Part shown: in pieces, positions 1-14,106 of the stretch | Position numbering within the stretch: the stretch's first letter is position 1 | Layout of the letters: each line of letters opens with the position of its first letter | Assembly: GCA_905221605.1 (NCBI GenBank) | Contig: CAJNDS010001391.1 | Span: 446,501 to 510,500, forward strand | Source of the DNA: Symbiodinium natans | Taxonomy: Eukaryota; Sar; Dinophyceae; Suessiales; Symbiodiniaceae | Direction of reading: 5' to 3' | DNA length: 64,000 bases | Made by a program: the position numbers and the translations under genes | Notes under the pieces: model-generated | Database searches by the model: none | Seen by the model: the letters and a program-made list of their open reading frames with translations, nothing else | Told to the model about the DNA's origin: nothing

Positions 1-3000
1 CGCTATCACGATGCCTTTGGGCACAAGAGGTCTCAACTTCAGGTTCTCAAAATGGTGGTCCCATTTTAGGCTCCCAGCCTTTAAAAAACTGTGGACAGGC
101 ACCACGCGTGCACCTGAGGCTCCGAAAAACCCCGAAAAACCAGCCGAGGTACTGTTATCAGTGCGGCTGATCTCTGAGACCAGGTCCTGTGCCACGACAC
201 TCAGATGCGAAACAGCAACAGGCTACTGTCTAGTGCCTACAGTGTGGGCCAGTGCAGTATTCGCTGAAGCCTTGGTTCCGAAGTACCCATGTCCCAAACC
301 CTGACTGTGCCTCAGCAATCCCCTAATCAGGTCTAGGAAAATGTCACGTAAGATGGGCCAAACTCTGGCTTCCTGGCCTTCGGGACCAAGATCGGCACGC
401 AGTACCGAGCCCGTGTGCCCCTGGCAACTTTCAACGGTGGCGCTGTATGATCGCAGCTTTGGGCTAAGCTCCTAAAGCCGGCTCCGAAACTTTCGATCCT
501 CCAGTTCCGCAAGAACAAGCAAACTTTTGTTTTGGCGAATGCTCTCCCTCCGCAAGCCTCAAACTACATGGTTCGTGCCCCGCACCCCCCCCCCCCCACA
601 CAGGAAAACCTGGAAGTGCGCTCCAAAGTACACGCGCGGGAACGCGCCGCACTCCAACTGCATGCGCAACTACGCCAGCCTCTTGAGTCACTTACTCTGT
701 CATACAGAAACTGAGCCTGCACAGCTTGACAAACCGAGTTCGACCTCTTGTTGCCTCTAGGTCTGGTGGCAACGAAAAATGCTGCTGCCATGGGACGGCG
801 TGCCACTGCTCGCCGTGGTTCGCACGGCAGAGCTGCCCGTGGACACTGTGTTCAGTGACGCGACTGCCTCGGGCATGCCGTTCAGACAGGGGGCTTTGGC
901 TATCGGTGACGCATGCCTTCCACAACACCTGACCGCTTTGCAAGCTGCCTCCACACTAGTACGGTTTGCCCTTACGTTTGGGAAAAGACACGCAAGCAGA
1001 TTCGTCGCGGACCAAGGAACCATCATATTGTGTGCTGGAGACTTCCACACACTAAATCTGCCGCCCAACAAACCCTGAAGACATCTAGGCCGTAAAGCGC
1101 GAATCCTCCGCGGAGCTTGTGCGAATCACAGCAGATCGCTGTTACAAAGCTACAGCCACTTTCAGACTCATCAAGAAACAACAAGAATCAGGCGTACCAA
1201 AAAAACAAGACAACGATACCCCAAAAAATACCCAAAAAAAAAAAAAAACCAGCCTAGACGTTAAACAATGGAAACTCACCAATATCACGGCAAGAGTGAA
1301 CACAGTTCTGCACTTCGCAGAGGAGCAAGCACGAAGGACTTGGGCGAGAACAACACAAAGCGCAAATCCCCTTGCAACGGCAGCGAATCCGCCAAAGTAC
1401 ATCCGTGATGAATTTTACAACATTGTGCGACTCAAGTGTTAAAACGTGCACCGGACTTAGGCGGGAGCGCGGTTTTGACCCGGAATGCGCAAGGACGACG
1501 AAGCCCGTGCTTGAGCAGCATAAGCGTGCACGCAACGGGGCATAGCCAAGAGTATGATTTCGACCCAAAGAGTGCGCTTGTACTCCCAACGTATATTACT
1601 GTTGTTAACCCCACATTGTGCGCACACCGCTTGGGGAACAAAGGACATGTCACGAAGCTTGCAACCCGAAATGCCCTCTAGACTAGACTCTACACAGCAA
1701 GTTTGAAACACAAGACATGAAACCAGCATCAGACGCAAAGACGAAAACAAAACATGAGAAACGACACGGGAGACAGCAGACACACTTGGGACAGGAGCAA
1801 CAGAAGACACAACACGAAACACGAGAAGAGACACGACACGTAACAGATAAACATAGTCTGTGCAAAAACCAGTCGTTTCTTCGGGCAAGACCGCTTGGTG
1901 ACCTTCGTTTCTTGTCATATTTTCTGAAAAGGCGCCGAGTTCATCGCCACAAATGCCCGCACGCAGACGGAAACTCGCTTCTGACTGGAATATCCAAGCC
2001 CAAAGAACCCAATCCGGCTCCATTAACGCCGCAGGAAGCAGGGCTTCGGGTTCACCTCAACATCACTTATCTGCGCCTGCACCATCTGCTTCTTTCCCAG
2101 CTGATCGGGTTCTTTCGCTATGGCGTGCACGCCACCTAAGCTGCCCCAGTCTGGTTCCCGCTCCATCTGACACTGAGATCTCAGGCCCTGGTGGCAGCAG
2201 CACACAGCAGCACACCAAAAGTCACCAAAGTCTACCGTTTGAAGGCTCGGCATGTCTGGTGTCTCTACCTGGACTCCGGGCGCTTCATCTGCGATTCTGC
2301 ACATTTCTGCACCAAGTCTCCGTCCGCAGCCTTTAGCGCGGACCACAGCTCTGGTGTCACGTAGGCAGCATTGCAGATGGCATAGAAGTTTCCCTTTGTT
2401 GTGTAGTGAAACCTGGGCAGCACGGAACCCTGACATGTCGAGACTACCTGGGCACCCGAACCGTACGCGCGGCAGGCTTCGGAGTCCAACCGCACCAGCT
2501 TGTCAACAACCTTTCGAGCCTTCTCAGGTGCCTCTCACCATCTCCAAGTCGGGAACTTTCTGCTGCCGCAAGAGCAGAAGCACGACTTCGTCGACTCTGT
2601 AACGAGAGGAGGCTAGCTCCAAAGCGCGCCGCCACACAAGGATTCCTGGAATGAGCAAGAGCCAAGAAAAAGTGCACCCGAATCTGCCTAAACTGTCCAA
2701 CCATCACCTGAACGCCTACGCGACTACACCAGCTTCCACACGAGCATACATGAGCCATGCCTTCGTCCATCCGACTACTTTCCCTTTGCAGAAACACTCG
2801 GCCTGAGCGGATGTGTTTGTACAAGGGGATCTGGGCTTGAACCTGCACAGGCTTCAGATTTTCAAGGCTGTTTGGGACTTGGTCGACCCAATTGGGGCTA
2901 CAAGACGCTTCAGAACTTTGGTCGGTGATGGTCGGTGCTGATGGGCCTGGAATCATGCATTTTGATCAACAGGCAAGCGGTGGGGCCCCGCCAAGTACTA

Positions 3001-3527
3001 GCACCACTGCTTCTGAGATACTGCTGCTTCAACCATAAAGGATTCTGCTGTCATGCAGGTGAGGTCCAGCTTCACTTAACGTCCGGTTGGACTAATAGCT
3101 CCTCGAGATGCATGCATGAAACGGCAGAAGAGCAACGTCATGCAACGTCCGTTGCTGCGATGTTGCCCTCACGGGCCATGCTGAGCGTGGCGACCAAAGC
3201 CCACAAAAACCGAACAACGATCCAAATCAGCCCCAATTTGCGGCCTCGAGGTTGTACTGCGTTTCCGCAGTGTTCATGTCCATGCCGTCATTGAAGTCCT
3301 CCTGTCCAAGTTTCAAGATCATGCTTGGGGCCTGGGCCATGCGAACTGGCACCTACGGGACTACCTCGAAGACTTGTGGCTACAGAGCCCATCTTTACAA
3401 CCTACACTAAACGACGCACGTACGGTTTCTCAGGCTTGAGGCATCTTAAGCCACAAGATGCCAAATCATGTCGGCAAACCCCGAGCCAGAGCAAACCGCG
3501 AAAGCCTGCAACTTTCTTCTCATCCAT
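1..3527. other. No supportable gene; sparse intergenic or intronic DNA
   Basis: All frames here give only short open stretches without recognisable motifs, repeats or protein-like composition. There is a C-run near 586-597 and an A-run near 1228-1248. The stretch may contain introns or isolated exons of dinoflagellate genes that cannot be recognised without transcripts. No RNA gene or transposon terminus was seen. Confidence 0.4.
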
Positions 3528-3679
3528 CTAAGTCTTCAAGAGCCTGAAGCCGAGACCCCTAACATGGCCGCATTGAGGCAAGGCTCCGAGAGAAAATGCG
3601 ACCGCAGGCAACCCTGCCAGCCACAAGAGCATGGCCCAACATGGCCAAACGACTCGTACAAAACAAGACTGGAGGCGCA

Positions 3680-4835
3680 TGCACTGCAGCCTATCAGACA
3701 TGTTCGGATGCTGCAGGGATATGCTCTTGGGGCGAACACCCCTGAAATGGCTGTTTTCGTTTGATTCTGGCGTCATGCATCCAGAAGACGACGATACTCT
3801 CCCCAAGGCCTGTCGAAGGCCGCTCGCCCCGGAGACGCCGGTGGACAGGTGCGTCTGGCCGGCAAGTAGGCGCTAGCAGCCGGTAGCAGACAGAAGTAAA
3901 AAAAAATCTCCATAAACATGCGAGTACTGCTGGAATAAGAGTAAACGGCCACCCGGCCCAACCTTCTATGCCCGAGCCACGTTTCTCTCTCTCTCTCTCT
4001 CTCTGCCGCGCCATCCCCGCCCGTTTGCAAACCTGTCTTGCACTTCTGCCGATTCTGGCTGTTTTCGGGTTGGGGCGCGGCAACTCAACCAGAGATGTCA
4101 TATACCCATACTATGTCGAAGTCTCTTCTCCAGGTGCGAATTCGACAACAATACCCACTTTGCGCCCCGGCCTGGGCAGGCCGAGACTGGCTCGACCAGC
4201 CCGAGGATAAGGTGCCCTTGGGATATAGCGTTTAGGGCTTCTGTCATTTGCTTAGGGACTCGCGCCAACGAAGCCAAACTGAAAGCTCGTTGTGTGTGTG
4301 CTGTACCGAGGCTACCGATGAAAGCTGAAACAAGTTGAAGCTTGACCCTACGACCTGTTGGGTGGACACCAGCTCAGCCACAACCTTTGAATAATGAGAA
4401 TTCTGGGTATCCCCTGTAAGCCTGTAAGTCTAAGTGGGCAGCCATGCGAAACATCGAGCGTGGGCTCTTCTGTGGTGTGGGAGTCGCCAGCAGCGTCTGC
4501 TGGGCTCCACCTCTCATGTCAGAAGGTATGGAGAACACGGCGGGGGTTGGCATCAACCCTGACAAGCAAAATGAAAATGGGTGACGCGTGCATTCTATCC
4601 GAGCACATTCCAATCAAGAACAATCAAACTTGCACAGTTGGACATCAGTGAACATCATACACCTCAACACCCTTTCCCAGGGCGCACCGCTCTTCGGCGA
4701 CAGCAAGGGCGGTCCCGCAAGGGAAGTGACGCTGCTGTAGCTGTTGCGGCTGGTGCGGCTGTAGTTAGTGGCGTAAGTGTCGTGGCTCATGGTGCCCAGC
4801 TCCTCGTCTCGCTTTGTCGAGTGCTGGCACCCCAT
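3680..4835 (-). CDS. Hypothetical multi-exon gene, N-terminus like an N-myristoylated protein
   Basis: The minus strand opens at 4835 with MGCQHSTKRDEEL, a good N-myristoylation/palmitoylation start (Met-Gly-Cys with Ser at position 6). A Ser/Thr/Tyr-rich stretch of about 50 residues follows. The frame is lost near 4680, where GT dinucleotides suitable as donors occur. A second exon-like block (about 4557-4440, after a TTGCTTGTCAG acceptor-like site) encodes a Pro/Ser/Thr-rich segment with LMPTPAVFSIPSDM. A third (about 3840-3680) encodes a Ser-rich segment with VSSSSGCMTPESNEN. I do not recognise a family. If real, it would be a small membrane-tethered, low-complexity, possibly phosphorylated protein. 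The exon chain is inference; only the N-terminal block is moderately convincing. Confidence 0.3.
3984..4004. repeat. (CT)n microsatellite
   Basis: About ten uninterrupted CT units, in what would be an intron of the candidate minus-strand gene around it. Confidence 0.9.
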
Positions 4836-4899
4836 GGCTGCTGTTCCCTTTTGAAACAGGCGGCCGAGTGCCCCTAAGCCTTCATGCTGGAGGGCACCA

Positions 4900-7800
4900 G
4901 CGCCTGGGAGCCCGAAGCACAGAGATACAGCTCGGAGCGCAACATCCGAAGCTGGTCAACATCTTGCCGAATAGGCACTAGGACATTATCGTCATGTGCT
5001 GCATGAGAGCTGTAAGAGCTCTTGCGGCTTGACTCAATTCGGCTCGTACTCCAAGCAACAACTGTTTACAAAAAAACACGCCGACAGGACACCCAAAAAA
5101 AATTCAGGAGGGGCTCTCGCACAAGCGAGCTTTCTCAAGGTGCGAAGATTTGACACATTGACACATGTAGGGCTTGGCATGGTCCCTCGTACTTCATAGA
5201 TCTCTAAAGGAATTTGAAGCCTATTTTCGGACCACGCCTGGCTTCCTCAACTTTATGCTTCTCTGCTGCTACGGGCCCAACAGGTCACACAAACCGAACT
5301 GCTTGAATGCTGAATCACACAAGACAACCATCTTACCACGGCAAAAATCTGCAGCCGGGGATGGTTCTGAATCCTCCTTGTTGTCTGCTACAACTCGGCA
5401 GGCAAAAGCACAAAGTGGATAGGCACCTTGGCTGAAAGGCTTCGACATTTGCAAGACGAAGATTGAACGCTTCTCTCATGCCCAAGAACAATAACCTGCC
5501 GGTGGAACAACACATCCTCCACCTCTAAATCCGTGGCTCACAAAGCGCCAAAACTTCGGAGCAGACGAGACAAGCCCGGCAACACCTGTGCAACATCCTG
5601 GAACACTCCATTAATGCCTTAACATAGTTTACAGAAAGCTCAGGTGCAGGAAAGCCTAGTGCATGCCAGCGGCAGCATGTCAATCCTGATGCGAGGTGCA
5701 GACTCTGGAGCATCAACACAGCAACCCCACAAAAACAAACAAACAAAAAAATGCAAACCGCCAGACGCATCCCAGCGCCAAAAGTCTACTCCCATACCCC
5801 GGGTTCAGTGCCGCTACACTCAACTTGCTACGGGGCAGAGTCGCGACTCGTCCGCACTTTTGCCGAAAATCATCCTGGCCCCGAGGCCTGATTCTGACAA
5901 AACCGCTACAAGTACCAGCTCTGCGACACCTGTCTTCACCCGAAGCTCAGTTGTAACCCTAAGCCTAAGCCCTGAAACTCTACATTTCTTGTAGGTGGTT
6001 GCTTTTTGTTTCTCGGCTTCCTTGCCTCTATATTCACAGGCAAACTCATCTGTAGGTGCATTGCACCTTTTCAGGTTTAATACATTTCCTCTCGGCTTTG
6101 CTTCTTCCATGGGTTTGAAGATTTAGATAGAAGGAGTCCTCCTTGGTACCGACCCCAGGCCCCAGGCGTCGTTAATTGACAACAAGCAAGCCCCCCCACC
6201 CACCAATTTGCAAAACTCCTTTTGCTACCGGACGCTCCGCCCCAAAAACAGCGGCAAAACACGAAAAAAAACGCATAAAAGCAAGAAGCATAACAGCAGA
6301 AGGCAGAAAGGCATGGAACAAAGCAAAAAGGATCAAGCAAAAAGCACAGCAAAAAGCAACAAAACAAACCGAGCGAGAAGCAAGCAAAAACAAAGCCAAC
6401 ACAAAAAGCAAAAAGCAAGGACCCAATAAACCGCGCACAAAAAAACGTGAAAGCAGAACACTTTGGGAACAAACGAAAGGAAGCAAAAGCAAAATCACTG
6501 TCTTTCACCCTGGGGGAGCCGGTATAAACTCCATGCATAAGGGATGCCTTGCAATGACGGGCCGGAGAACCCTCAAGCACCGAGGCTTGCAGCCTTCTTG
6601 CCTTGGACGCTACTGGACTCATGCACACAACCCTTACTGATCCTTTCTCTCTCTCTTGGAATCCTACAGACCCTTGAATCGAAGACCCCAGCACACGCCC
6701 GTCAAGACCTGCGCAAAACTCCTGAGGCCACATGCAAGCACAGTGTCCGACCAACGCCAGGCCCATGGCCCGAAAGGACCAAGACGAGCGCCGGTACTCA
6801 GGGCCTTGGCTTGGCATGGCTTGGCGCGGCTCCAGGAAGCTGAATTCAAAGGCTTTCGCCTCTCTTTTTCCTTTTAGGGGGGCACCTGGGAGCGGCAGCA
6901 GCGCCAGCAAGGCCAAGGGCAGCTGAGCAAGGCTGCAACAACCTGATGGGCAGAGGCTCTTTTGATCTTTTGAGCGTCTCTCAGTCTCAAAGTGGGTACC
7001 AAAAGTGGATGGCAAACGGCGATTTGCAGGACAGGCGGCCAGGTGTTTGGAGCTTCTGCTTGGCGTCTCTTTGAGTGCGGTAGCTGTTCGGCATGTGGCC
7101 GCACTTTCCCTCTCACTGATCGCAACCAAAAGGGGCACCCATCAATCTTAATCCCCCTCGCTTCACACACCCCATCCCCTGCAGCAGGATTGCAATAAAG
7201 CAACAGCCGCTTGCGCAATCCCAAGCTGGCCCCCAAAACCTTTGCAGCAACACTCTCTCTCCTCCAAGGCACAGCAGAGCTGTGCCGAGCGGCGGGCTGA
7301 CAGCTGTAGGGAAGCCATGGGGAAGACCAAACAGGAGAAATGACAGGGACTGCTCAATGCTGACAGTGCTAACACTCAGACTGCCAAGCTGCCGAAGTCG
7401 GGTTTCGGATGGCTTCAAGTCGAAAATGCAAACGAGCCGAGCCAGCTTCGGGAGTTTCAGCAGGGTGTTTTGCGTTGGTTGGGGTTGGGAACGTTCGGGT
7501 TTAGCACGAGGCCGTGCTTCTAGTGCTCAGCGCCTGCTCTTTGGGATTTCGAGTTGCTTCGGCCTGGCTCTGGCAGCCTTGGTTGGGAATTCCTTAAGGC
7601 TTCGGGGCGACGACATCTCTCGTTACAGAAGAAGTTCCGTTCGATGTTGGCGGGAATAGCCTGCAGCGGCCCGGCACACGGTGCATTGCATTGCCCTCAC
7701 CACTCGCCACTATCATTCACTCCTCTTTGCCGTCACAAACCTTCACAACCTCAAGGGCCTCAAGAGGAAGCCCCGACTTGCTGCAGAGGTTGCTGTACTT

Positions 7801-9280
7801 GCTGCACACCCCCGTGGACACCAGGCACTCCAGAACCTTGGTTCACACAGGAGCCGGAACCATCAGAACCATAGAGGAACCATCCTCCCCAAAAGAGGGG
7901 GCGGCATCCCCGGCCCCCTCTTCTGATGGAGGAACTTCTGGGCGCTACCTGACCTGTCCGATCACGGGGGAAAGCTGGCAAACAGACCAGGAAGAAAGGA
8001 GGGAAGGAATCGACCGCTCAGGGGGCCTCCGCAAGCGAAGAGTGCTAGGTCAAGTGGACACAGCGTTGCTTACGACTCACGATGATTTTGTATCGTCTGC
8101 TACTCTCCCGATGTTCGGGATATTTGGTGTCGTGAAACATGCAGACAGTCTCCCAGCTGTAAAAGCACGATAGATACAGATAGAAGCTTTGGAGCATGTG
8201 TCAACTGTGAATATTGGCCACCCTTCAAAGCTGTCCTGAGCGCGCTCTTCGCGCTGCTTCGAAGATCACATGCAGGGCGCGGCTTCCACATTTTGGGGGG
8301 AATAAACACAAGAACGCCAAACAGTCCTCACAGGCTCATTTCCTCAGAGGCCCATTTTCAGGATTTGGACAAGCTGAAACCAACACATACGCACGTTTTG
8401 TCCGGGACTGCGCTTGCAGACCCTTCGATTGCATCGCCCCTCGCACCCTGCAATTCTGCTGTGAAACTGCTGTGATCCTCCCTCACTTGGTTAGACTCGT
8501 ACCTGCGCGGGAGGGGAGGATGTTCAAAGGAGTGCGACAAGCCGAAATGGTCCGCCTTGATGACGCACACCGCTCACATCATCAAACAGCACCTTCCAGG
8601 TCGACCACACAACAAAAGGGAGAAGGCCGAGCAGATCCACTGCCAAGTTCACATTCCCAGTGCCAGTCCAGAGCTGAAAACATCCGAGATGGAATGCTGG
8701 CACTGGCGTGCTATCGACCCCAACCATCCAAAAAACAATCCACACATACACGACGAGCCGTCCTTCAAGCACTCCGGGAAGGACCTCCCAAGAGCCCCCC
8801 AAGACCCCCAAGAGCGTCCCCAGACCCGCGAGCGAAGGCAGCCTCGCTGCGTGCGCCCACTCGGAATGAATCGACGAAGCCCGTAAATGCCGCCAAAGCA
8901 GCGCCAAACACTTTCAACTCGAAAAAAACGAAAACTCATTAGGCTCATTTTTGAACACAATGATGTCAACAGGGACGGAGGCAACAGTGGGGCTTCGAGG
9001 TCGTCACACCACGTCTTCGGATGTATGTGCCTCGCCCACGATTTGATGTCCACCATCTCAGTTTGCAAGCATTGCTGGACTTATGTGCTCGCCTGGCATA
9101 TCCGCACCCACGCGCGCGTTTGATTGCTTAGCGCATCTGGTCTCCACAGTTTTTGAAACTGCTGCTGCGGCTTACTGGTGCATCTACAATCTCGCATGGT
9201 GCCGTTGCATCTAAGACTGGGAGATGAATACCTCCCCATGAGTCTGGCTAATTGAGACGTCTGTGTTGTCGAAAGCCCCA
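4900..9280. other. No supportable gene; includes an A-rich AAAGCA-type tract
   Basis: No frame shows a recognisable domain. At 6230-6430 a purine-rich tract of AAAGCA/AACAAA-like units makes the minus strand look like a Phe/Cys-rich protein; this is compositional, not coding. Other open frames are short and lack conserved motifs. Exons of the Kelch gene that begins to the right may extend in here but could not be identified. Confidence 0.4.
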
Positions 9281-9289
9281 GTGCTGATT

Positions 9290-12200
9290 TTGCTTGTTAC
9301 CGCACCTGGGTGCGTCTACAAACTACCCTCATCACTTTGCTTTGAAGCGCTTCGAAGAAGCGTAGAAGCAAGTGTTTTGACAAGGTTTTGCGGCTATCCG
9401 GCTGGAACTCTGGCGTGGCAATCTTCGAGCGAAAGCTTGCAGCGAGCTCGGACTCGCAGGGCCGGCCTAGGCGCATGGGTGCGCTCCACGCTTTCGTGGA
9501 AGGATCGAAGCACTCGAAGGTTTCCAACGGCACCTGCGACAAAAAGGGTTCGAAAGCCCGGCCACACAAGCCAGAGCCCAATGCTGCCGTGCCTTGCCAT
9601 CGATACCCCCTGCGACATACAGCTTCCCATTCAGCACGAAAGACGTGTGTGCAATCCGTGGGAAGGCCATGGGTGGAAGCTCCTGGCAGAAACCGAGCTG
9701 CCCTGAAAAGCAAAACTTGGGGGTGAGGGCCTGGGACGAAAGCTAGTTAAGGTACCCCCATGGAAGAGCTTGCGTCAACATGGCATCAACTACGCAGAAG
9801 GACAAGCACACGCAAAGGCAGCAGGTTGTGTCACCTTTTTTCTGGCGCAGGTGCCAATATTGACGTGGCATTCCTTCTGGCAATGTGTTGGTGTGTTGCT
9901 TTGCTCTGCGGTGTTTAAGCATCTTCTGGAGGGCTCTTTTTTGAAACGCATGACACCACAACTGATGTTGCACTCACCAGGGGAACCTGTCCAATCCAGC
10001 TTTGAGGGACACCGGACTCAAGTCAACATCAAGGCTTCTGAGTCTTTTCTTTGGGGGCTTTTCTGTTAGCATCTTCCGGAGGGCTCTTTTTTGAAGCGCA
10101 TGACACCACAACAGATGTTGCACTCACCAGGCGAAGTCTGAAGTCTGTCCAATCCAGCTTTGAGGGACGCCAGACTCAAATCAACATCAAGGCTTCTGAG
10201 TCTTTTCTTGGGGGACTTGGGGGGCTTTTCTAGGGCCTGGGATCCACAGAAAACGGCGTTCATTTGCACCCAATATACGAAAGAAATGAACGCCAGCCCG
10301 TTTCCCCAAAACCTGTGTTCGCCACCCGGAAACCGACCGGGTTTGCTGCGTTTCGTGGCGGAGCCTCCGGGGGCCCTGTATACCCATCAGGTTGTAAGCT
10401 TCGCTTAAGCAAGATACTCCGCTAGCTCCTCAGGGGCTAGCTTTCGTGATAAAGCAAATCTTTCATCACAAACGACGCTCCTGCCAGGTCTGCCCTTTGA
10501 TGTCGAAGACCTGACGATCACACAAGGTGAGGAAGACGCGAATCTTGCGAAACACTGTCCATTGCCCCAAGCAAGCGATCGGCTCTGCACACCGTAACAT
10601 AGTCTGGCCTCCCCTGAACGGAGCACCGTTTCGCCATCAGAACCACCAGTGACCTTTGCTGCCCCTGCAAGCGAAAGAAGCACACAGAGATCGCTCCCTC
10701 ACATGCGAATTGAAGAAAGTTATTTGTTTCATGTAACGCGAACGAAAGTTCCTCAGAACACAAGCCAAAACAGCATCCAAGCCACGTAGATGAAGTCCGC
10801 GCCATTCTCGTCCTGCTAGGGCGATCATGGAGATCCAACTGATCCAACCCAGTACATTCGAAGGTGTTAATCATGAGCGGGTTAAGACGACAAAGGGCCG
10901 GAACTCAGGGAACCCATGGTGCATTGAGCTCAGGGCTGCAAGCCGCAAATGTGAAGGCATTATAAGGCATTGAGTCCCTCATCGCCTAGACTAAAACAAC
11001 ACCACGAAGCCACAAAACACACTAATCCCTGGCTCTGCCCAATTGGCCTGAAGAAGGCTGGCTCCCGCCCCAATCCGGCCCGTAGACATCGGAGGCACCT
11101 CAAGCCACCTGGGCAACATCCCACCATCCTACACACTGCCCCATCCGATCCGCGGCGGGGTCTCTGTATGATGCTTACTTGGGAAAGGCGCTTCTAGATT
11201 CGGATGTTTCCCGCCCCAGCCATCCTCGCCCTCCTAGCGCGCCGAACCATGTTCACATGGCGGCTGGTCAGAACCTCCTTTGCATCCTGTATCAAAAACA
11301 CCTTGCATTCCTCAGAGCACCCAACATGCCCCAACAAGATCCACTGGCCCCCCGTATCTGAACCAAGCGACCGCTCACAGTAGAGCTCGAAGGCCTTCAA
11401 AGAGTCCAGGACATCTCTTTGAGTTGGCTTCGGAGTTACGAGCAGGTCCGAGCCTTCGATCCTCCTCACCAACTGTACCGACCCGCTACCGAGGCCAAGA
11501 TAGAGACTTGGGGAGCTGCATGGCAAGCTCTGGACTCATGAGTTGCCTTCCGAACCCATGCCCTACCCGAATGCCCCTCAACTCCCTAAACCCGTTTTCT
11601 GTGGCACATGACAGGTCGGAGGCCGGCGTGAACAGAAAAGAGCACGAAGCTGTCAGCCCCGACATGCTTGGCCCAAGAAGCCCTAAACTCAGTGTAGGGC
11701 TCTTTTTTTAATTACTTCCGTAAGCGCCTAAAATCCACAGGCCTCGACGGAGCTGTGAGCACGAGGGCGCTCGGATTTCTTCACCTGCCGCTCCTGACCT
11801 GTTGGAGAGCTAGGTTCGGCAAGCGCTTTGCAGAAGAGGAGTGAGACAGGTCTGAGGAAGGCCGGGCCTGGCAACCTTTTTTTGACACAACAACTTGACC
11901 CGCGACTTCTACCTCCAAGCTCCAACCCCCAAACCAAGAAAGACCTCTTTTGTCCTGTTCTCTCGCCATCCCAAACAAATGTCCGAGAGCAGGTGCGCCT
12001 CCAATGGCATAGATGCAGCCTTGGGCAGCCACCTAGGCTGCACCAACGCAGCTGGCAGGCATCAGCAACATAGTGCTAGTGCTCGAGTCCATGTCCTACA
12101 GGCCGGTGCCCTGTTAGCATCAACTCCCAGAACGACTCGGGCAACGCGCGGTCTAAAGTCTGAACAAATCTCAGTGCTGTGGAGCCGCCATGCTGTGATA

Positions 12201-14063
12201 AGATCTGGGGACCGTCATGGGATCGATGTGCGAGCTCCAGCTGTTGCTCCTTGCAAGGGTGCCATGCGAAAAAGTTGGGCAACGGTCTGGTGAAGTCATG
12301 TCACTAGGTTTCGTTTCGGCGCGCGAAGCCCAGCTGACGTGCAGGCAATCCCATGCCACACGGGGCCCTTGACACCCGGCCTCGGGTCATACATCTCAGC
12401 CGCGGCCAGGTCCCGGATGCCGTCAAAGCCCCCAGCCACGTAGATGCGACCATCTGCCACTGCGGCAGCATGCATTGTCCGCCTGCAAGCGAGGACATCG
12501 AAGAGATGCTTGGGCTGCTCAGGGCGAAATGAGATGCTCCAAGGATGCTTAAGGTGTGTCGACCCCTTGACAAAAGCGAAGCTTGTAGAAGCTCCGCTGT
12601 CTCGCAACCCAGGCGCTTGATGTTCATAGGCGGCTTTGTGAACCACTGGTCCCACTGTCCGACCTGCGCACAGAGCTTGGACGGAACAGTGGCCGTCGCA
12701 GCACGGTTTCCCAACCTTGGGGTCGAAGACCTCAAAGGTGTTCAAGGTCCGGCCATCAGCGCTCCCTGGAGGGGTTAGGCCGGTTAGGCCCGAGGCGCTC
12801 GATCACACTCAAACACCAGAGTTTGCATCATTATGGATACTCGGTGCCCGGGTCGGGCTTCGGGCCGGCCTCCAATAATGAAGATCTTACCGTCGAGCTC
12901 CGACGCGGAGGCGTAGGTCCGTCTGGCCAACATGGGCGGCAGCTCCTGCCAATTGCAAGAGAGGGAAAGGGCCAAGACACCCAAGACGCCCCCGTAAGAA
13001 GTTTGTTCAACATCCGCAAGGGACATGTCCAAGTTGTCCATCCATTCCCTGCATTTCTCTCTGCAATCCATCAAGGGAGGCTGGCCCTCTGAAGTGCCTT
13101 CCATTCGCCCCGGTCTTCGGGGTCATCGGAGGGGCGAAAGGACTCCGCCAGCTTCAGCCTCAAACGAGTACAACGGGAACACTCAACTCTCACACTGATG
13201 GACGGCAACGTTGAAGCCAACTATCTCTTGGACCACCTCAGCATCTTTCTAGCATATTCTTTTCTTCTTTCGGTTATGATCAGATGGTTTGGCATGCAAA
13301 AAAAACTCGAACAGTAGATGCTGGGTCGATCAGCCTTTCATAGCTGCTCGCATTCGTGCTACATCCATGACACTCAACAGCGACGAGGCCTCAGTGTGTA
13401 CACGCGAGGCTTGGACTTGGTCCATTTTGAAGGCCAAGCCAACCCTTCCAACGACACCACGGCCCAACGTGCGGCCCCCGACTCCTCCCCCCCTCGCTCC
13501 GCGAAGCAAAGCAAATAAGTAAGTTGAGCCGTTCAAGTCACCTGCCACATGACCATGAAAATCCAGGAAAACAACGTGTGAAGCGAGCGAACACTGCATA
13601 TCGTTTTGGTTTCATCTTTTCGCTGTCTTCTTCGCATGTTAAACAAAGGAAACTCAGGCAAGCTATCAAAAACACAAAGAAAACAAGCCTTCTGTCTCAT
13701 CTTTCTTCTTGCTCAATAGACTTCTTGTGTCATGCATATCTTGAATTAAACAAAAAGAACAAAAAAGAAAACGAGGAATCCAGTCAAACGAGTCTGTGGC
13801 GAGCTTCGCTCCCCAGTTTACTCTTCACAAGAGCTACAGCCTTTATTTAAGTTCTTCTGGTCCTTTGGCTCTGCGACAAAAGAGCTCCTATTTGCACGCT
13901 GGCTACTTATGTTTTGCTTGGAGATAAAGGAAAAAACATAACAACAAAGGAAGTTGCCTCAGCCGAAAAAATGAACAAAACAATTAATCTGGTGCATCTG
14001 GAGTGTTACAAGCTATGACCATTTGCTCTGAGCGAGGGAAGGCATGGCGGATGAGATGAAGAG

Positions 14064-14106
<43 letters not shown>

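Noticed and set aside
6077-7138. Long minus-strand open frame (353 codons)
   Set aside because: Its most striking part is the complement of an A-rich AAAGCA-like tract, which gives Phe/Cys/Leu runs. No domain, and no support from neighbouring sequence.
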